Of a stretch of DNA of 13,868 bases, positions 6,652-13,067 are shown in pieces. The DNA comes from Paracoccaceae bacterium. GTDB lineage: Bacteria; Pseudomonadota; Alphaproteobacteria; Rhodobacterales; Rhodobacteraceae. The notes under the pieces are model-generated. The model did no database searches. It was not told the DNA's origin and worked only from the letters and a program-made list of their open reading frames with translations. Where the stretch lies: the NCBI GenBank assembly GCA_003500165.1, contig DNSZ01000270.1, forward strand, positions 1,405 through 15,272, given 5' to 3'. The translations under genes and the position numbers were made by a program. Numbering within the stretch: the first letter of the stretch is position 1; each line of letters begins with the position of its first letter.

Positions 6652-7905
6652 TCAGGCTTCCCCGGTTCGCGGCCGGCGGCAAGCCCCGCCCCGGGAAAAT
6701 GCCGCCGCAAGTTCGACATGCGCCGACCAGCGGAATTGGTCGACGACCCGCACCCAGTCGAGCGTATAGCCGCCGGCGACAAGGATCGCGGCGTCGCGGG
6801 CAAAGCTTTCGGGGTTGCACGAGACCGCTGCGATGCGGGCCGGGCCGTGGGCTGCCAGGGCGCGCATCTGGGCCGGCGCCCCGGATCGCGGCGGATCGAT
6901 GACGACCGCATCAAAGCGCGACAGTTCCGGGCCGGTCATCGGGCGGGCGAACAGATCGCGGGTTTCCGTCGTCACCGGGTGCAGCCCGCCGGCCCTTCGC
7001 CACCCCGCCGCCAGCGCGGCCAGCGCCGGGGCGCTGGCATCGACGGCGTGAAGCTGCGCGGTGGCCGCCAGCTGCAGGGCAAAGGTGCCGATCCCGGCAA
7101 ACAGATCGGCGATGCCTTGGGCGTCGCCCACCGCATCCCGGACCGCGTCGCGCAGCGCGGCCTCGCCCATTTCGGTGGCTTGCAGAAAGGCGCCGGGCGG
7201 CGGGTGCACCGGGGCGCGGCCAAGGGTCAGGCGGGGCGGCACCGTCTGGGCGATCGGCTCGCCGTCCCATGTCAACCGGGCAAACCCGGCCCCGGTGGCG
7301 ATCCGGGCAAGCCGGGCGCGCAGGCCGGCATCCGGCGCCTTGCCGCCCGCCACCGCCACATCGGTGCCGGTCTCGGTCGCCGTCAGCGACAGGCGCAGCG
7401 TCGCCGATCGGGCAGCGCCCGCGGTGACAAGCGCGCGCAGGGCGGGCAGCGCGGCCATCAGCCGGGGGTGCAGCAGGCGGCATTCGGGGATCGCCACGAT
7501 CTCGTGCGAGCGCGCCGCCCGGAACCCGACCAGGGCGCCCGATTTCAGCCGGCGCCCGGCCAGCGTCGCCCGCCGCCTGCTGCCGGGCGGCGAGACATGC
7601 ATCGGACCGGGCGGCGCGACCAGACCGCGATCGGCCAGTGCCGCATGGGCGCGATCCTGCTTCCACGCGGCAACGAACCTGTCCGAAGCGTGCTGCAGGG
7701 CACAGCCGCCACAGCTCCGGGCATGGCGGCAGGGGGGCGCGACGCGGTCGGGCGACGGGCACAGGATCGCCGGCGTCCCGTCGCGGCGAAGCGTTACCAC
7801 CTCGCCCGGCAGGGTGCCGGGCAGGCGCAGCCCGTCATCGGCGACCCCGGCGCCATCGGTCCCCAGCCGCGCGACCACGATCCGCGGGTCCATCGCCGCT
7901 GTCAT
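6652..7905 (-). CDS. Fe-S class SAM-dependent RNA 5-methyluridine methyltransferase (RlmD/RlmC family)
   Basis: Predicted to methylate C5 of a uridine in RNA, probably 23S rRNA, using SAM. About 417 residues. A short TRAM-like segment comes first (LGTDGAGVADDG and PGTLPGE, about 14-35). The 4Fe-4S ligands are Cys59, Cys65, Cys68 (pattern C-x5-C-GG-C, then QH) and Cys142 (ECRLLHP). The methyltransferase domain shows FLQATEMG (240-247), SAM loop DLFAGIG (267-273), DPPRSG (337-342), catalytic Cys363 in SCNP and the general base Glu398 in HVE. The Fe-S cysteines argue against TrmA and for RlmD/RlmC; alphaproteobacteria often have a single such enzyme, so the exact target base is uncertain. The start at 7905 (M-T-A-A-M) is preferred, with 7893 four codons later equally possible; neither has a good ribosome site. 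The frame also extends upstream to 8031 into the VOC gene, which is unlikely to be used. Confidence 0.9.
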   Translation of the reverse strand: MTAAMDPRIVVARLGTDGAGVADDGLRLPGTLPGEVVTLRRDGTPAILCPSPDRVAPPCRHARSCGGCALQHASDRFVAAWKQDRAHAALADRGLVAPPGPMHVSPPGSRRRATLAGRRLKSGALVGFRAARSHEIVAIPECRLLHPRLMAALPALRALVTAGAARSATLRLSLTATETGTDVAVAGGKAPDAGLRARLARIATGAGFARLTWDGEPIAQTVPPRLTLGRAPVHPPPGAFLQATEMGEAALRDAVRDAVGDAQGIADLFAGIGTFALQLAATAQLHAVDASAPALAALAAGWRRAGGLHPVTTETRDLFARPMTGPELSRFDAVVIDPPRSGAPAQMRALAAHGPARIAAVSCNPESFARDAAILVAGGYTLDWVRVVDQFRWSAHVELAAAFSRGGACRRPRTGEA

Positions 7906-7957
7906 GTCAAGGGCGGCGCGGGAGGCGGATACCGGCCATGCGCAACGACCGTTGGCG

Positions 7958-8392
7958 TCAGCCGGGCAAGGCGATGGCCGGCGAGAATGCCTGGCCTTCG
8001 GGGGCCAGGATGGTGGCCTCGCGCAGGCCATGCGGCTTGTCGCGCGCCGGTTCGATCACCACGCCGCCCGCGGCCCCGGCGCGGTCCGTCGCCGCGTCGG
8101 GGTCGATACCGAACAGGTAAAGCTGCACGCCCGCGCCGCGCGGCGGGGTTTCGGGCAGCAGATCGTGCAGCGGGTGGCCGGCATAGGTGGCGTCGGCGTG
8201 TATCTGGATCAGCATCCCGTCATGGGTCGCGATGGCGAAATCGGCGCTGAGACGGTGCACCGACAGCCCGAACACGGTTTCCAGAAAGCGCGCCAGTGCG
8301 GCCACGTCCCGGGTCAGCAGGTTGACCCCGACCCCGCGCAGCGACCGCCCGAACGTTTCCGGGGTGACGGTTTCCAGGTCCATCCCGGCCAT
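7958..8392 (-). CDS. VOC-superfamily (glyoxalase/bleomycin-resistance fold) protein
   Basis: Small protein of 144 residues with one pair of beta-alpha-beta-beta-beta modules. The first module starts at GVGVNLLTRDVAALARFLETVFGL (20-43), the second at about 88 (GVQLYLFGID), and the closing DKPHGLREATILAPEGQAF (118-136) matches the VOC end pattern in which a DPDG-like turn precedes the last strand. Candidate metal ligands are His65 or nearby His73 and Glu125, but the set is not clear enough to assign a reaction; glyoxalase, ring-cleavage dioxygenase and drug-binding proteins share this fold. The ATG at 8390-8392 has GGAG about 10 bases upstream inside the preceding gene, and only one base separates it from that gene's stop, so the two are almost surely co-transcribed. 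Function unknown. Confidence 0.82.
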   Translation of the reverse strand: MAGMDLETVTPETFGRSLRGVGVNLLTRDVAALARFLETVFGLSVHRLSADFAIATHDGMLIQIHADATYAGHPLHDLLPETPPRGAGVQLYLFGIDPDAATDRAGAAGGVVIEPARDKPHGLREATILAPEGQAFSPAIALPG

Positions 8393-8393
8393 T

Positions 8394-9233
8394 TCACGGC
8401 AGCTCCGGCGCGATCAGGTAAAGCGCCCGCATCGCCGCCCCCGGCCGGACCCCGGGCAAGGCCGTCTCGAAGGTCTGGCGCATCGTGCCGTTGGCGTAGA
8501 AGACCGACAGGATACGATCGACCAGAAGCCGGAATTCGGTGTCCCCGCGGGCCAGGGCAAGGCCCTGTTTCTCGATCGTCAGGATGTTGTCGGAGATGTT
8601 GAACCCTGCGCCGACCTCGTTGCGGACGAACAGCCCCACGAGGATCGACTGGTCGGCGAAATAGCCGTCGACCTCGCCCGCCAGCAAGGCCGCAAAGCCG
8701 CTGTTATGGTCGTCGAAGGTGACGACCGTGGCCTCCACCCCGGCCTTCTCCAGCGAATTGCGCAGTGCCTGTTCGGTGGTCGTGTTGCCATGCACGCCGA
8801 CGCTTTTTCCTGCCAGGTCAGCAAGGTCCGTTCCGGCACCGGCGGGCAGCGCCACCGCCGCCCCGTCGACATAGACGGGGATCGAGAAATCGACCAGTTC
8901 GCGGCGCGACAGCGTTATCGTGGCAGCCCCGCACAACAGGTCGATCTCGCCGCTGGCGACCTTGTCGAAGCGATCCGAGGCCCCGACCGAAACGAAGCTT
9001 ACCCGCAGCCCGTCGATCGACAGCTCGCTGGCGATCGCCCGCGCCAGGGCGGCGCAGATCCGCGGTGTATAGCCGGCTGCCAGGCCCTGCGCGTCGGCAT
9101 AGGACAACGGATCGGCATCGGCGCGAAAACCGATCGTCATGACACCGGTGTCGCGTATCCGGTCGATTGTCTGTGCCGCTGCCAGCGGGGCGAAGAGGGC
9201 GGATGCGAGCAGGCCGAGAACGAAGCTGCGCAT
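8394..9233 (-). CDS. Orphan periplasmic amino-acid-binding protein, SBP family 3 (GltI-like)
   Basis: Periplasmic binding protein of 279 residues. A signal peptide covers about 1-20 (FVLGLLASALFAPLAAA, cut before QT). The mature chain begins with the family-3 opening IRDTGVMTIGFR (26-37) and contains GYTPRICAALA, then DRFDKVASGEIDLLCGAATITLSRRELVDFS (87-117). The Arg88 region and the LLCGAATIT stretch resemble the glutamate/aspartate-binding GltI branch; Asp194 (FADQS) is in the position of a conserved amino-group ligand. The ATG at 9231-9233 has AAGGA seven bases upstream. No permease or ATPase of the amino-acid ABC type lies nearby, so it either serves a transporter encoded elsewhere or has become a sensor or scavenger. 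It shares a transcript with the VOC gene, one base away. Confidence 0.88.
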   Translation of the reverse strand: MRSFVLGLLASALFAPLAAAQTIDRIRDTGVMTIGFRADADPLSYADAQGLAAGYTPRICAALARAIASELSIDGLRVSFVSVGASDRFDKVASGEIDLLCGAATITLSRRELVDFSIPVYVDGAAVALPAGAGTDLADLAGKSVGVHGNTTTEQALRNSLEKAGVEATVVTFDDHNSGFAALLAGEVDGYFADQSILVGLFVRNEVGAGFNISDNILTIEKQGLALARGDTEFRLLVDRILSVFYANGTMRQTFETALPGVRPGAAMRALYLIAPELP

Positions 9234-9360
9234 GGGGGATCCTTTGCGTTTGCGAACCTGATACCAGCCTAGGCCAGCCGCCCGGCGAAGACCACCGCAA
9301 AGCGGTCCGGCCGAACCGGGGCGGGAGGCGGCGAACGGTCATGGCCCATGAGCGGTGGCA

Positions 9361-10017
9361 TTACTCGGCCGCGGATTTCAGACTGGCGATCAGGCGGTGA
9401 AACTTCTCCCCCTGGACCGCCACATGGGCGCGCAGGGCGTCGGCGGCCGCCGCGCCGTCGCCGGCGTCAAGCGCGGCGACCACCGCCTCGTGTTCGGCCA
9501 TCGACTGGCGCAGCCGGCCGCGCAGCCGCAGCTGCATCCGCCGAAACGGTTGCAGCCGACGGTGCAGCCTCTGGCATTCCTGCTGCAGCCAGCCATTGCC
9601 GGCCTGGCGATAGATGATGGCGTGGAACCGCTCGTTCTCGCGGTAATAGCGATCGGTGTCGCCGGTCTCCATGGCCGTTCGGCAGCGGGCATTCGCGTCG
9701 TGCAGGTCCGCCAGCGCGGCGTCCGAGATGCGGGTGGCGGCCAGCCGGGCGCAGACCGCCTCGAGTTCGGCCATCGCCTCGAACATCTCGATCAGTTCGA
9801 CCGGCCCGGGCTGACGGACGAACGCCCCGCGGCGCGGCAGCTGTTCGACCAGCCCCGACTGGGCGAGCCGCTGCAACGCCTCGCGCACCGGGGTCCGCGA
9901 GACCTCAAAGCGCGCGGCAAGCTGCACCTCGTCAAGATGGGCGCCTTCCGCGAAGGTGCCGTCAAGGATCAGCGCTTCGAGCTGATCGGCGATATCGTCG
10001 GCGCGCCGTCCCTTCAT
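9361..10017 (-). CDS. GntR-family (FadR/FCD) regulator, probable malonate-operon repressor
   Basis: Regulator of 218 residues. The N-terminal winged helix-turn-helix covers about 5-67, with the recognition segment FEVSRTPVREALQRLAQSGLVEQLPRRGAFV from 37. The C-terminal all-helical FCD ligand domain keeps its metal-binding residues: Asn128 with His132 (FHAII), His176 (AEHEAVV) and His198 (RAHV). FCD regulators normally bind a small carboxylate. It is divergent from a TRAP transporter plus malonyl-CoA synthetase operon, the arrangement of MatR/GtrA regulators in rhizobia as I recall, so malonate or malonyl-CoA is the likely signal. The ATG at 10015-10017 gives a normal N-terminus, though its ribosome site is weak. 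A TTGTATACAA palindrome sits 47 bases upstream, positioned to control both itself and the transporter. Confidence 0.92.
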   Translation of the reverse strand: MKGRRADDIADQLEALILDGTFAEGAHLDEVQLAARFEVSRTPVREALQRLAQSGLVEQLPRRGAFVRQPGPVELIEMFEAMAELEAVCARLAATRISDAALADLHDANARCRTAMETGDTDRYYRENERFHAIIYRQAGNGWLQQECQRLHRRLQPFRRMQLRLRGRLRQSMAEHEAVVAALDAGDGAAAADALRAHVAVQGEKFHRLIASLKSAAE

Positions 10018-10042
10018 GCCGGCGGATTAGCACGCCCCGGCT

Positions 10043-10072
10043 TTGCACGCAACAATTCACGGATTGTATACA
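10043..10072 (+). promoter_or_regulatory. Tentative promoter of the TRAP/matB operon overlapping the operator
   Basis: A weak pair, TTGCAC (10043-10048) and TATACA (10067-10072) with 18 bases between, points toward the TRAP operon. On the opposite strand TACAAT (complement of 10063-10068) matches a -10 in five of six positions for the GntR gene, without a good -35. In both readings the palindrome TTGTATACAA covers the -10, which would suit repression. Alphaproteobacterial promoters are poorly conserved, so this is a position guess only. Confidence 0.3.
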
Positions 10073-10073
10073 A
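10064..10073. promoter_or_regulatory. Probable GntR (MatR-type) operator, TTGTATACAA
   Basis: A perfect 10-bp palindrome in the 135-base gap between divergent GntR and TRAP genes. The core GTATAC fits the FadR-subfamily operator form GTM-N(0-1)-KAC. It is 47 bases from the regulator start and 80 bases from the transporter start. A further half-site ACAAT at 10052-10056 pairs with the ATTGT at 10063-10067 across 6 bases. From memory, the MatR site described in Rhizobium leguminosarum is TCTTGTA/TACACGA, which would share TTGTATACA; that recollection should be verified. Confidence 0.65.
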
Positions 10074-10116
10074 AAATGTCGACAGCAGGAATGCCGTTTG
10101 CTACCGCTTTGGCAAT

Positions 10117-10135
10117 TGCCCCGCGAATCGGGGCA
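10117..10135 (+). other. Leader hairpin TGCCCCG-CGAAT-CGGGGCA before the TRAP operon
   Basis: Seven-base arms at 10117-10123 and 10129-10135 are exact complements with a five-base loop. The stem ends five bases before the GGGAGG ribosome site (10141-10146) of the TRAP binding-protein gene. It overlaps a separate 10-bp palindrome GGCAATTGCC at 10111-10120. It could stabilise the 5' end of the mRNA or affect ribosome access. No known riboswitch is recognised. Confidence 0.5.
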
Positions 10136-10152
10136 GATAAGGGAGGAATGCC

Positions 10153-11133
10153 ATGAAGCTGACCGTCACCGCCGCCATCCTTGCCACGCTGGGACTTGGT
10201 ACAGCTGCCAGCGCCGAAAGCCTGCGCCTGTCGCATCAATGGTCAACCGCCGATGTGCGCCACCAGGTCGCGCAGATGATCGCCGACGATGTGGCCGCGG
10301 CCGATGTCGATCTGGAAATCCAGATCTTCCCGTCGCAATCGCTGTTCAAGGCGCGCGAGCAATACACGCCGCTGTCGCGCGGTCAGCTCGACATGACGGT
10401 GCTGCCGCTCAGCTATGCGGGGGGGCAGCAGCCGGCCTACAACCTGACCCTGATGCCGGGTCTGGTGAAGAACCACGACCACGCCGCACGGCTGAACGAC
10501 AGCCCGTTCATGGAAGCGATCGAAGAGATCATGGCCGGCGACGATGTGATGGTGCTGGTGCATGGCTATCTGGCGGGTGGTTTCGCCGGCAAGGACACGT
10601 GCATCACGGCGCCCGACGACATGGAGGGTCTGCAGACCCGCGCCGCCGGCAAGGCGTTCGAACAGATGCTGGCCGGCGCCGGCGCCTCGATCGCCTCGAT
10701 GGCGTCGTCGGAGATCTACAACGCCATGCAGACCGGCGTTCTGGATGCGGCCAACACCTCGTCCGCGTCCTTTGTCAGCTATCGCATCTATGAGCAGGTG
10801 GCGTGCTACACGCCTGCCGGCGACTATGCGCTGTGGTTCATGTATCAGCCGCTGCTGATCAACAAGGCGACCTTCGAGGGGTTGACCGAGGCACAGCAGG
10901 CCGCGCTGGTGACCGCCGCCGATAGGGCCGAGGCGTATTATCTGGAAGAGGCCAAGAAGCAGGATGCCGAATCGGCGCAGGTGTTTGCCGATGCCGGCGT
11001 CGAGATTGCCGAGATGACCCGGGAGGAGTTCGATGCGTGGCGGGCGCTGGCGCAGGAGACCTCCTACAAGGCGTTTGTCGAGGAAACGCCGAACGGCCAG
11101 CAGCTGCTGGACCTCGCGCTGTCCGTCGACTGA
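10153..11133 (+). CDS. matP: TRAP transporter solute-binding protein (DctP family), probable malonate receptor
   Basis: Periplasmic receptor of 326 residues for the TRAP importer encoded next. A signal peptide covers 1-21 (TAAILATLGLGTAASA, cut before ES). The mature protein shows the DctP order: LRLSHQWS near 24-31, a lobe ending at PLSRGQLDMTVLPLSYAG, then the carboxylate-binding region with Arg163 (QTRAAGKAF) and SEIYNAMQTGVLDAAN at 186-201, the usual evy.alq.GviDga motif. Arg163 is in the position of the arginine that binds the ligand carboxylate in DctP proteins. The ATG at 10153 has GGGAGG six bases upstream. The link to malonate comes from the operon: the Q and M subunits and matB follow on the same strand, and a GntR regulator diverges. 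The symbol follows matPQM of Sinorhizobium meliloti as I recall it. Confidence 0.93.
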   Translation: MKLTVTAAILATLGLGTAASAESLRLSHQWSTADVRHQVAQMIADDVAAADVDLEIQIFPSQSLFKAREQYTPLSRGQLDMTVLPLSYAGGQQPAYNLTLMPGLVKNHDHAARLNDSPFMEAIEEIMAGDDVMVLVHGYLAGGFAGKDTCITAPDDMEGLQTRAAGKAFEQMLAGAGASIASMASSEIYNAMQTGVLDAANTSSASFVSYRIYEQVACYTPAGDYALWFMYQPLLINKATFEGLTEAQQAALVTAADRAEAYYLEEAKKQDAESAQVFADAGVEIAEMTREEFDAWRALAQETSYKAFVEETPNGQQLLDLALSVD

Positions 11134-11149
11134 TCGCATGAGTGCCTGA

Positions 11150-11175
11150 CCGGGGCTGCCTTTGGGTCGCCCCGG
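11150..11175 (+). other. Intercistronic hairpin after the TRAP binding-protein gene
   Basis: Seven-base arms CCGGGGC (11150-11156) and GCCCCGG (11169-11175) are exact complements around a 12-base loop. The structure lies 16 bases after the binding-protein stop and 27 bases before the Q-subunit start. No T-run follows, so it is not a classic terminator. Like the hairpin after the dppA-like gene in this window, it may raise the amount of binding protein over membrane subunits. Confidence 0.5.
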
Positions 11176-11202
11176 CCCACGCCCCCCTGAACGGAGCCGC
11201 GC

Positions 11203-11751
11203 ATGGCAGGCCCCCCGCCGGTCACCGTCGCCCATTACGGCAGCAACCCCCTGCTGCGCGGGATCGGGGCGTTGTCCACCCTGGCCGGCTGGTGTTCGGC
11301 CGCGATGATCGTCGCGGCGGTGGCGATCACCTGCCAGATGATCTTCATCCGCTTCGTGCTGAACGGCTCGACGGTGTGGCAGACCGAGGCGGTGATCTAT
11401 CTGGTGATCGCGGCGACCCTGATCGGCCTGCCCTATGTCCAGCGGCTGCGCGGCCATGTGAATGTCGACCTGTTGCCGCTGGCCCTGCCGCCGCGGGCGC
11501 GTCTGGCGCTGGCGCTGCTGACCTTGTCGCTGTCGATCCTGATCGTCGGCGTGATGCTGTGGTACGGCTATGAATTCTGGCACCTTGCCTGGGAACGCGG
11601 CTGGCGGTCGGACACCGTCTGGGGGATCAAGCTGTGGATCCCCTATCTGGCGATTCCGGTGGGGTTCACCCTGTTGCTGCTGCAGCTGCTGGCCGACCTT
11701 GCCGCGCTTCTGACCGGCGCCGACCGGCCGTTCGGCATCGAGGACCGCTGA
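11203..11751 (+). CDS. matQ: TRAP transporter small membrane subunit (DctQ family)
   Basis: Inner-membrane protein of 182 residues with the four helices expected of DctQ: about 25-50, 62-80, 101-122 and 143-168. The family motif is visible as WQTEAVIYLVI (59-69), with Glu62 at the start of helix 2, followed by RLRGHVNVDLLP (81-92), the RGHV-x-VD signature. It associates with the large DctM-type subunit to form the sodium-driven membrane part of the importer. The ATG at 11203 has GGAG about six bases upstream. Its stop codon shares one base with the next start (TGATG), implying translational coupling. It is separated from the binding-protein gene by a 69-base gap containing a hairpin. Confidence 0.92.
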   Translation: MAGPPPVTVAHYGSNPLLRGIGALSTLAGWCSAAMIVAAVAITCQMIFIRFVLNGSTVWQTEAVIYLVIAATLIGLPYVQRLRGHVNVDLLPLALPPRARLALALLTLSLSILIVGVMLWYGYEFWHLAWERGWRSDTVWGIKLWIPYLAIPVGFTLLLLQLLADLAALLTGADRPFGIEDR

Positions 11752-13067
11752 TGGACCCGCTTGTTCTGGGGGCGCTGGTCGCGGTCGCCACCATCCTCGT
11801 GCTGTTTTCGGGCGTTTCGGTGGCTCTGGGGCTGTTGATCGTCTCGGGCGGGTTCCTGATCGTCTTCGACGGGGTGCGGTCGCTGGAGCTGATGCCCGAA
11901 ATCCTGTTTGCCAAGCTCAACAACTTTGCCCTGCTCGCCATCCCGATGTTCATCATCATGGGCGCCGCGATTGCGTCCACCCGGGCGGGCGCCGACCTGT
12001 ACGAGGCGCTGGAACGCTGGCTGACAAGGGTGCCGGGCGGGCTGGTGGTGTCCAATCTGGGCGCTTGTGCGCTGTTCTCGGCGATGTCGGGCTCGTCGCC
12101 CGCCACCTGCGCGGCGATCGGCAAGATGGGCATCCCCGAGATGCGCAAGCGCGGCTATCCCGATGCGGTGGCCGCGGGCTCGATCGCGGCCGGCGGCACG
12201 CTGGGCATCCTGATCCCGCCCTCGGTCACGATGATTGTCTATGGCATCGCCACCGAAACCTCGATCGGGCGGCTGTTTCTGGCCGGCGTGTTTCCGGGGC
12301 TGATGCTGGTCGGGCTGTTCATGGCCTGGTCGCTTTATTCGACCTGGGCGTCGGGGAATGCCCGCGTGCTGAGTGCCGGCAGCTACAGCTGGCGGCAGAA
12401 ATTCGAAATCCTGCCCCGCGTGTTGCCGTTTCTGGCGATCATCCTGGGCGTGCTCTATGCCATGTATGGCGGTGTCGCGACGCCGTCGGAAACCGCGGCG
12501 GTCGGCGCATTGCTGTGCCTGCTTGTGGCGATGGTGATCTACCGGCTGTGGAACCCGCGCGATCTGTGGGTCGTGCTGCGCGACAGCACCCGGGAATCGG
12601 TGATGATCCTGTTCATCATCGCGGCGGCCGGCGTGTTCTCCTACATGCTCTCCTCGCTTTTCATCACCCAGTCGATCGCGGCCTGGATCGGCGGGCTCGA
12701 GGTCAACCGCTGGGTGCTGATGGGCGCGATCAACCTGTTCCTGCTGGTCGCCGGGTTCTTTCTGCCGCCGGTCGCGGTGATCCTGATGGCCGCGCCGATC
12801 CTGTTGCCGATCATCACCACCGCCGGGTTCGACCCGATCTGGTTTGCCGTGGTGCTGACGATCAACATGGAGATCGGGCTGATCTCGCCGCCGGTCGGGC
12901 TCAACCTTTATGTCATCAACGGGATCGCGCCCGACATCTCGTTGCGGACGATCCTTGTTGGCTCGTTGCCCTATGTGGCCTGCATGGTGATCGCCATCCT
13001 GCTGCTGTGCCTGTTCCCGGCCATCGCGACCTGGTTGCCCGATGCGGTGATGGGGCCGGGCCTGTGA
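11751..13067 (+). CDS. matM: TRAP transporter large membrane subunit (DctM family)
   Basis: Transport-channel subunit of 438 residues, normal for DctM, with 11 to 12 hydrophobic helices across its length. Diagnostic stretches are NNFALLAIPMFIIMG near 56-70, FSAMSGSSPATCAAIGKMGIPEM near 108-130, GGTLGILIPPSVTMIVYG near 147-164 and ISPPVGLNLYV near 380-390; the SGSS and IPPS/SPPVGLN segments line the substrate and sodium path in this family. The ATG at 11751 shares a base with the matQ stop. A longer in-frame start at 11634 lies inside matQ and would add non-membrane residues, so it is rejected. Its own stop overlaps the matB start as GTGA, tying transport to malonate activation. Confidence 0.94.
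   Translation: MDPLVLGALVAVATILVLFSGVSVALGLLIVSGGFLIVFDGVRSLELMPEILFAKLNNFALLAIPMFIIMGAAIASTRAGADLYEALERWLTRVPGGLVVSNLGACALFSAMSGSSPATCAAIGKMGIPEMRKRGYPDAVAAGSIAAGGTLGILIPPSVTMIVYGIATETSIGRLFLAGVFPGLMLVGLFMAWSLYSTWASGNARVLSAGSYSWRQKFEILPRVLPFLAIILGVLYAMYGGVATPSETAAVGALLCLLVAMVIYRLWNPRDLWVVLRDSTRESVMILFIIAAAGVFSYMLSSLFITQSIAAWIGGLEVNRWVLMGAINLFLLVAGFFLPPVAVILMAAPILLPIITTAGFDPIWFAVVLTINMEIGLISPPVGLNLYVINGIAPDISLRTILVGSLPYVACMVIAILLLCLFPAIATWLPDAVMGPGL

Noticed and set aside
6652..8031. Longer N-terminus for the RNA methyltransferase starting at 8031
   Set aside because: The extra 42 residues overlap the VOC gene, are Arg/Pro/Ala-rich, and the TRAM-like segment begins right after the later starts at 7905 or 7893.
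5584..8250. An 888-codon plus-strand open frame, and similar long plus-strand frames at 2829-4025 and 4019-5587
   Set aside because: They lie exactly opposite well-supported minus-strand genes, have Arg/Gln/Gly-rich composition with no domain signature, and are the usual antisense shadow of GC-rich coding DNA.
9234..9360. ACCGC-AAA-GCGGT stem (9294-9306) and GCCTAGGC palindrome in the gap between the GntR gene and the GltI-like gene, considered as terminator and promoter parts
   Set aside because: The stem is five base pairs with no T-run, the palindrome is short, and no convincing -35/-10 pair follows. I see nothing definite in this 127-base gap beyond the AAGGA ribosome site.
10243..11583. 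A 446-codon minus-strand open frame opposite the TRAP P and Q genes
   Set aside because: Composition is Arg/His/Gln-rich with no recognisable domain; the opposite strand carries clear DctP and DctQ signatures.
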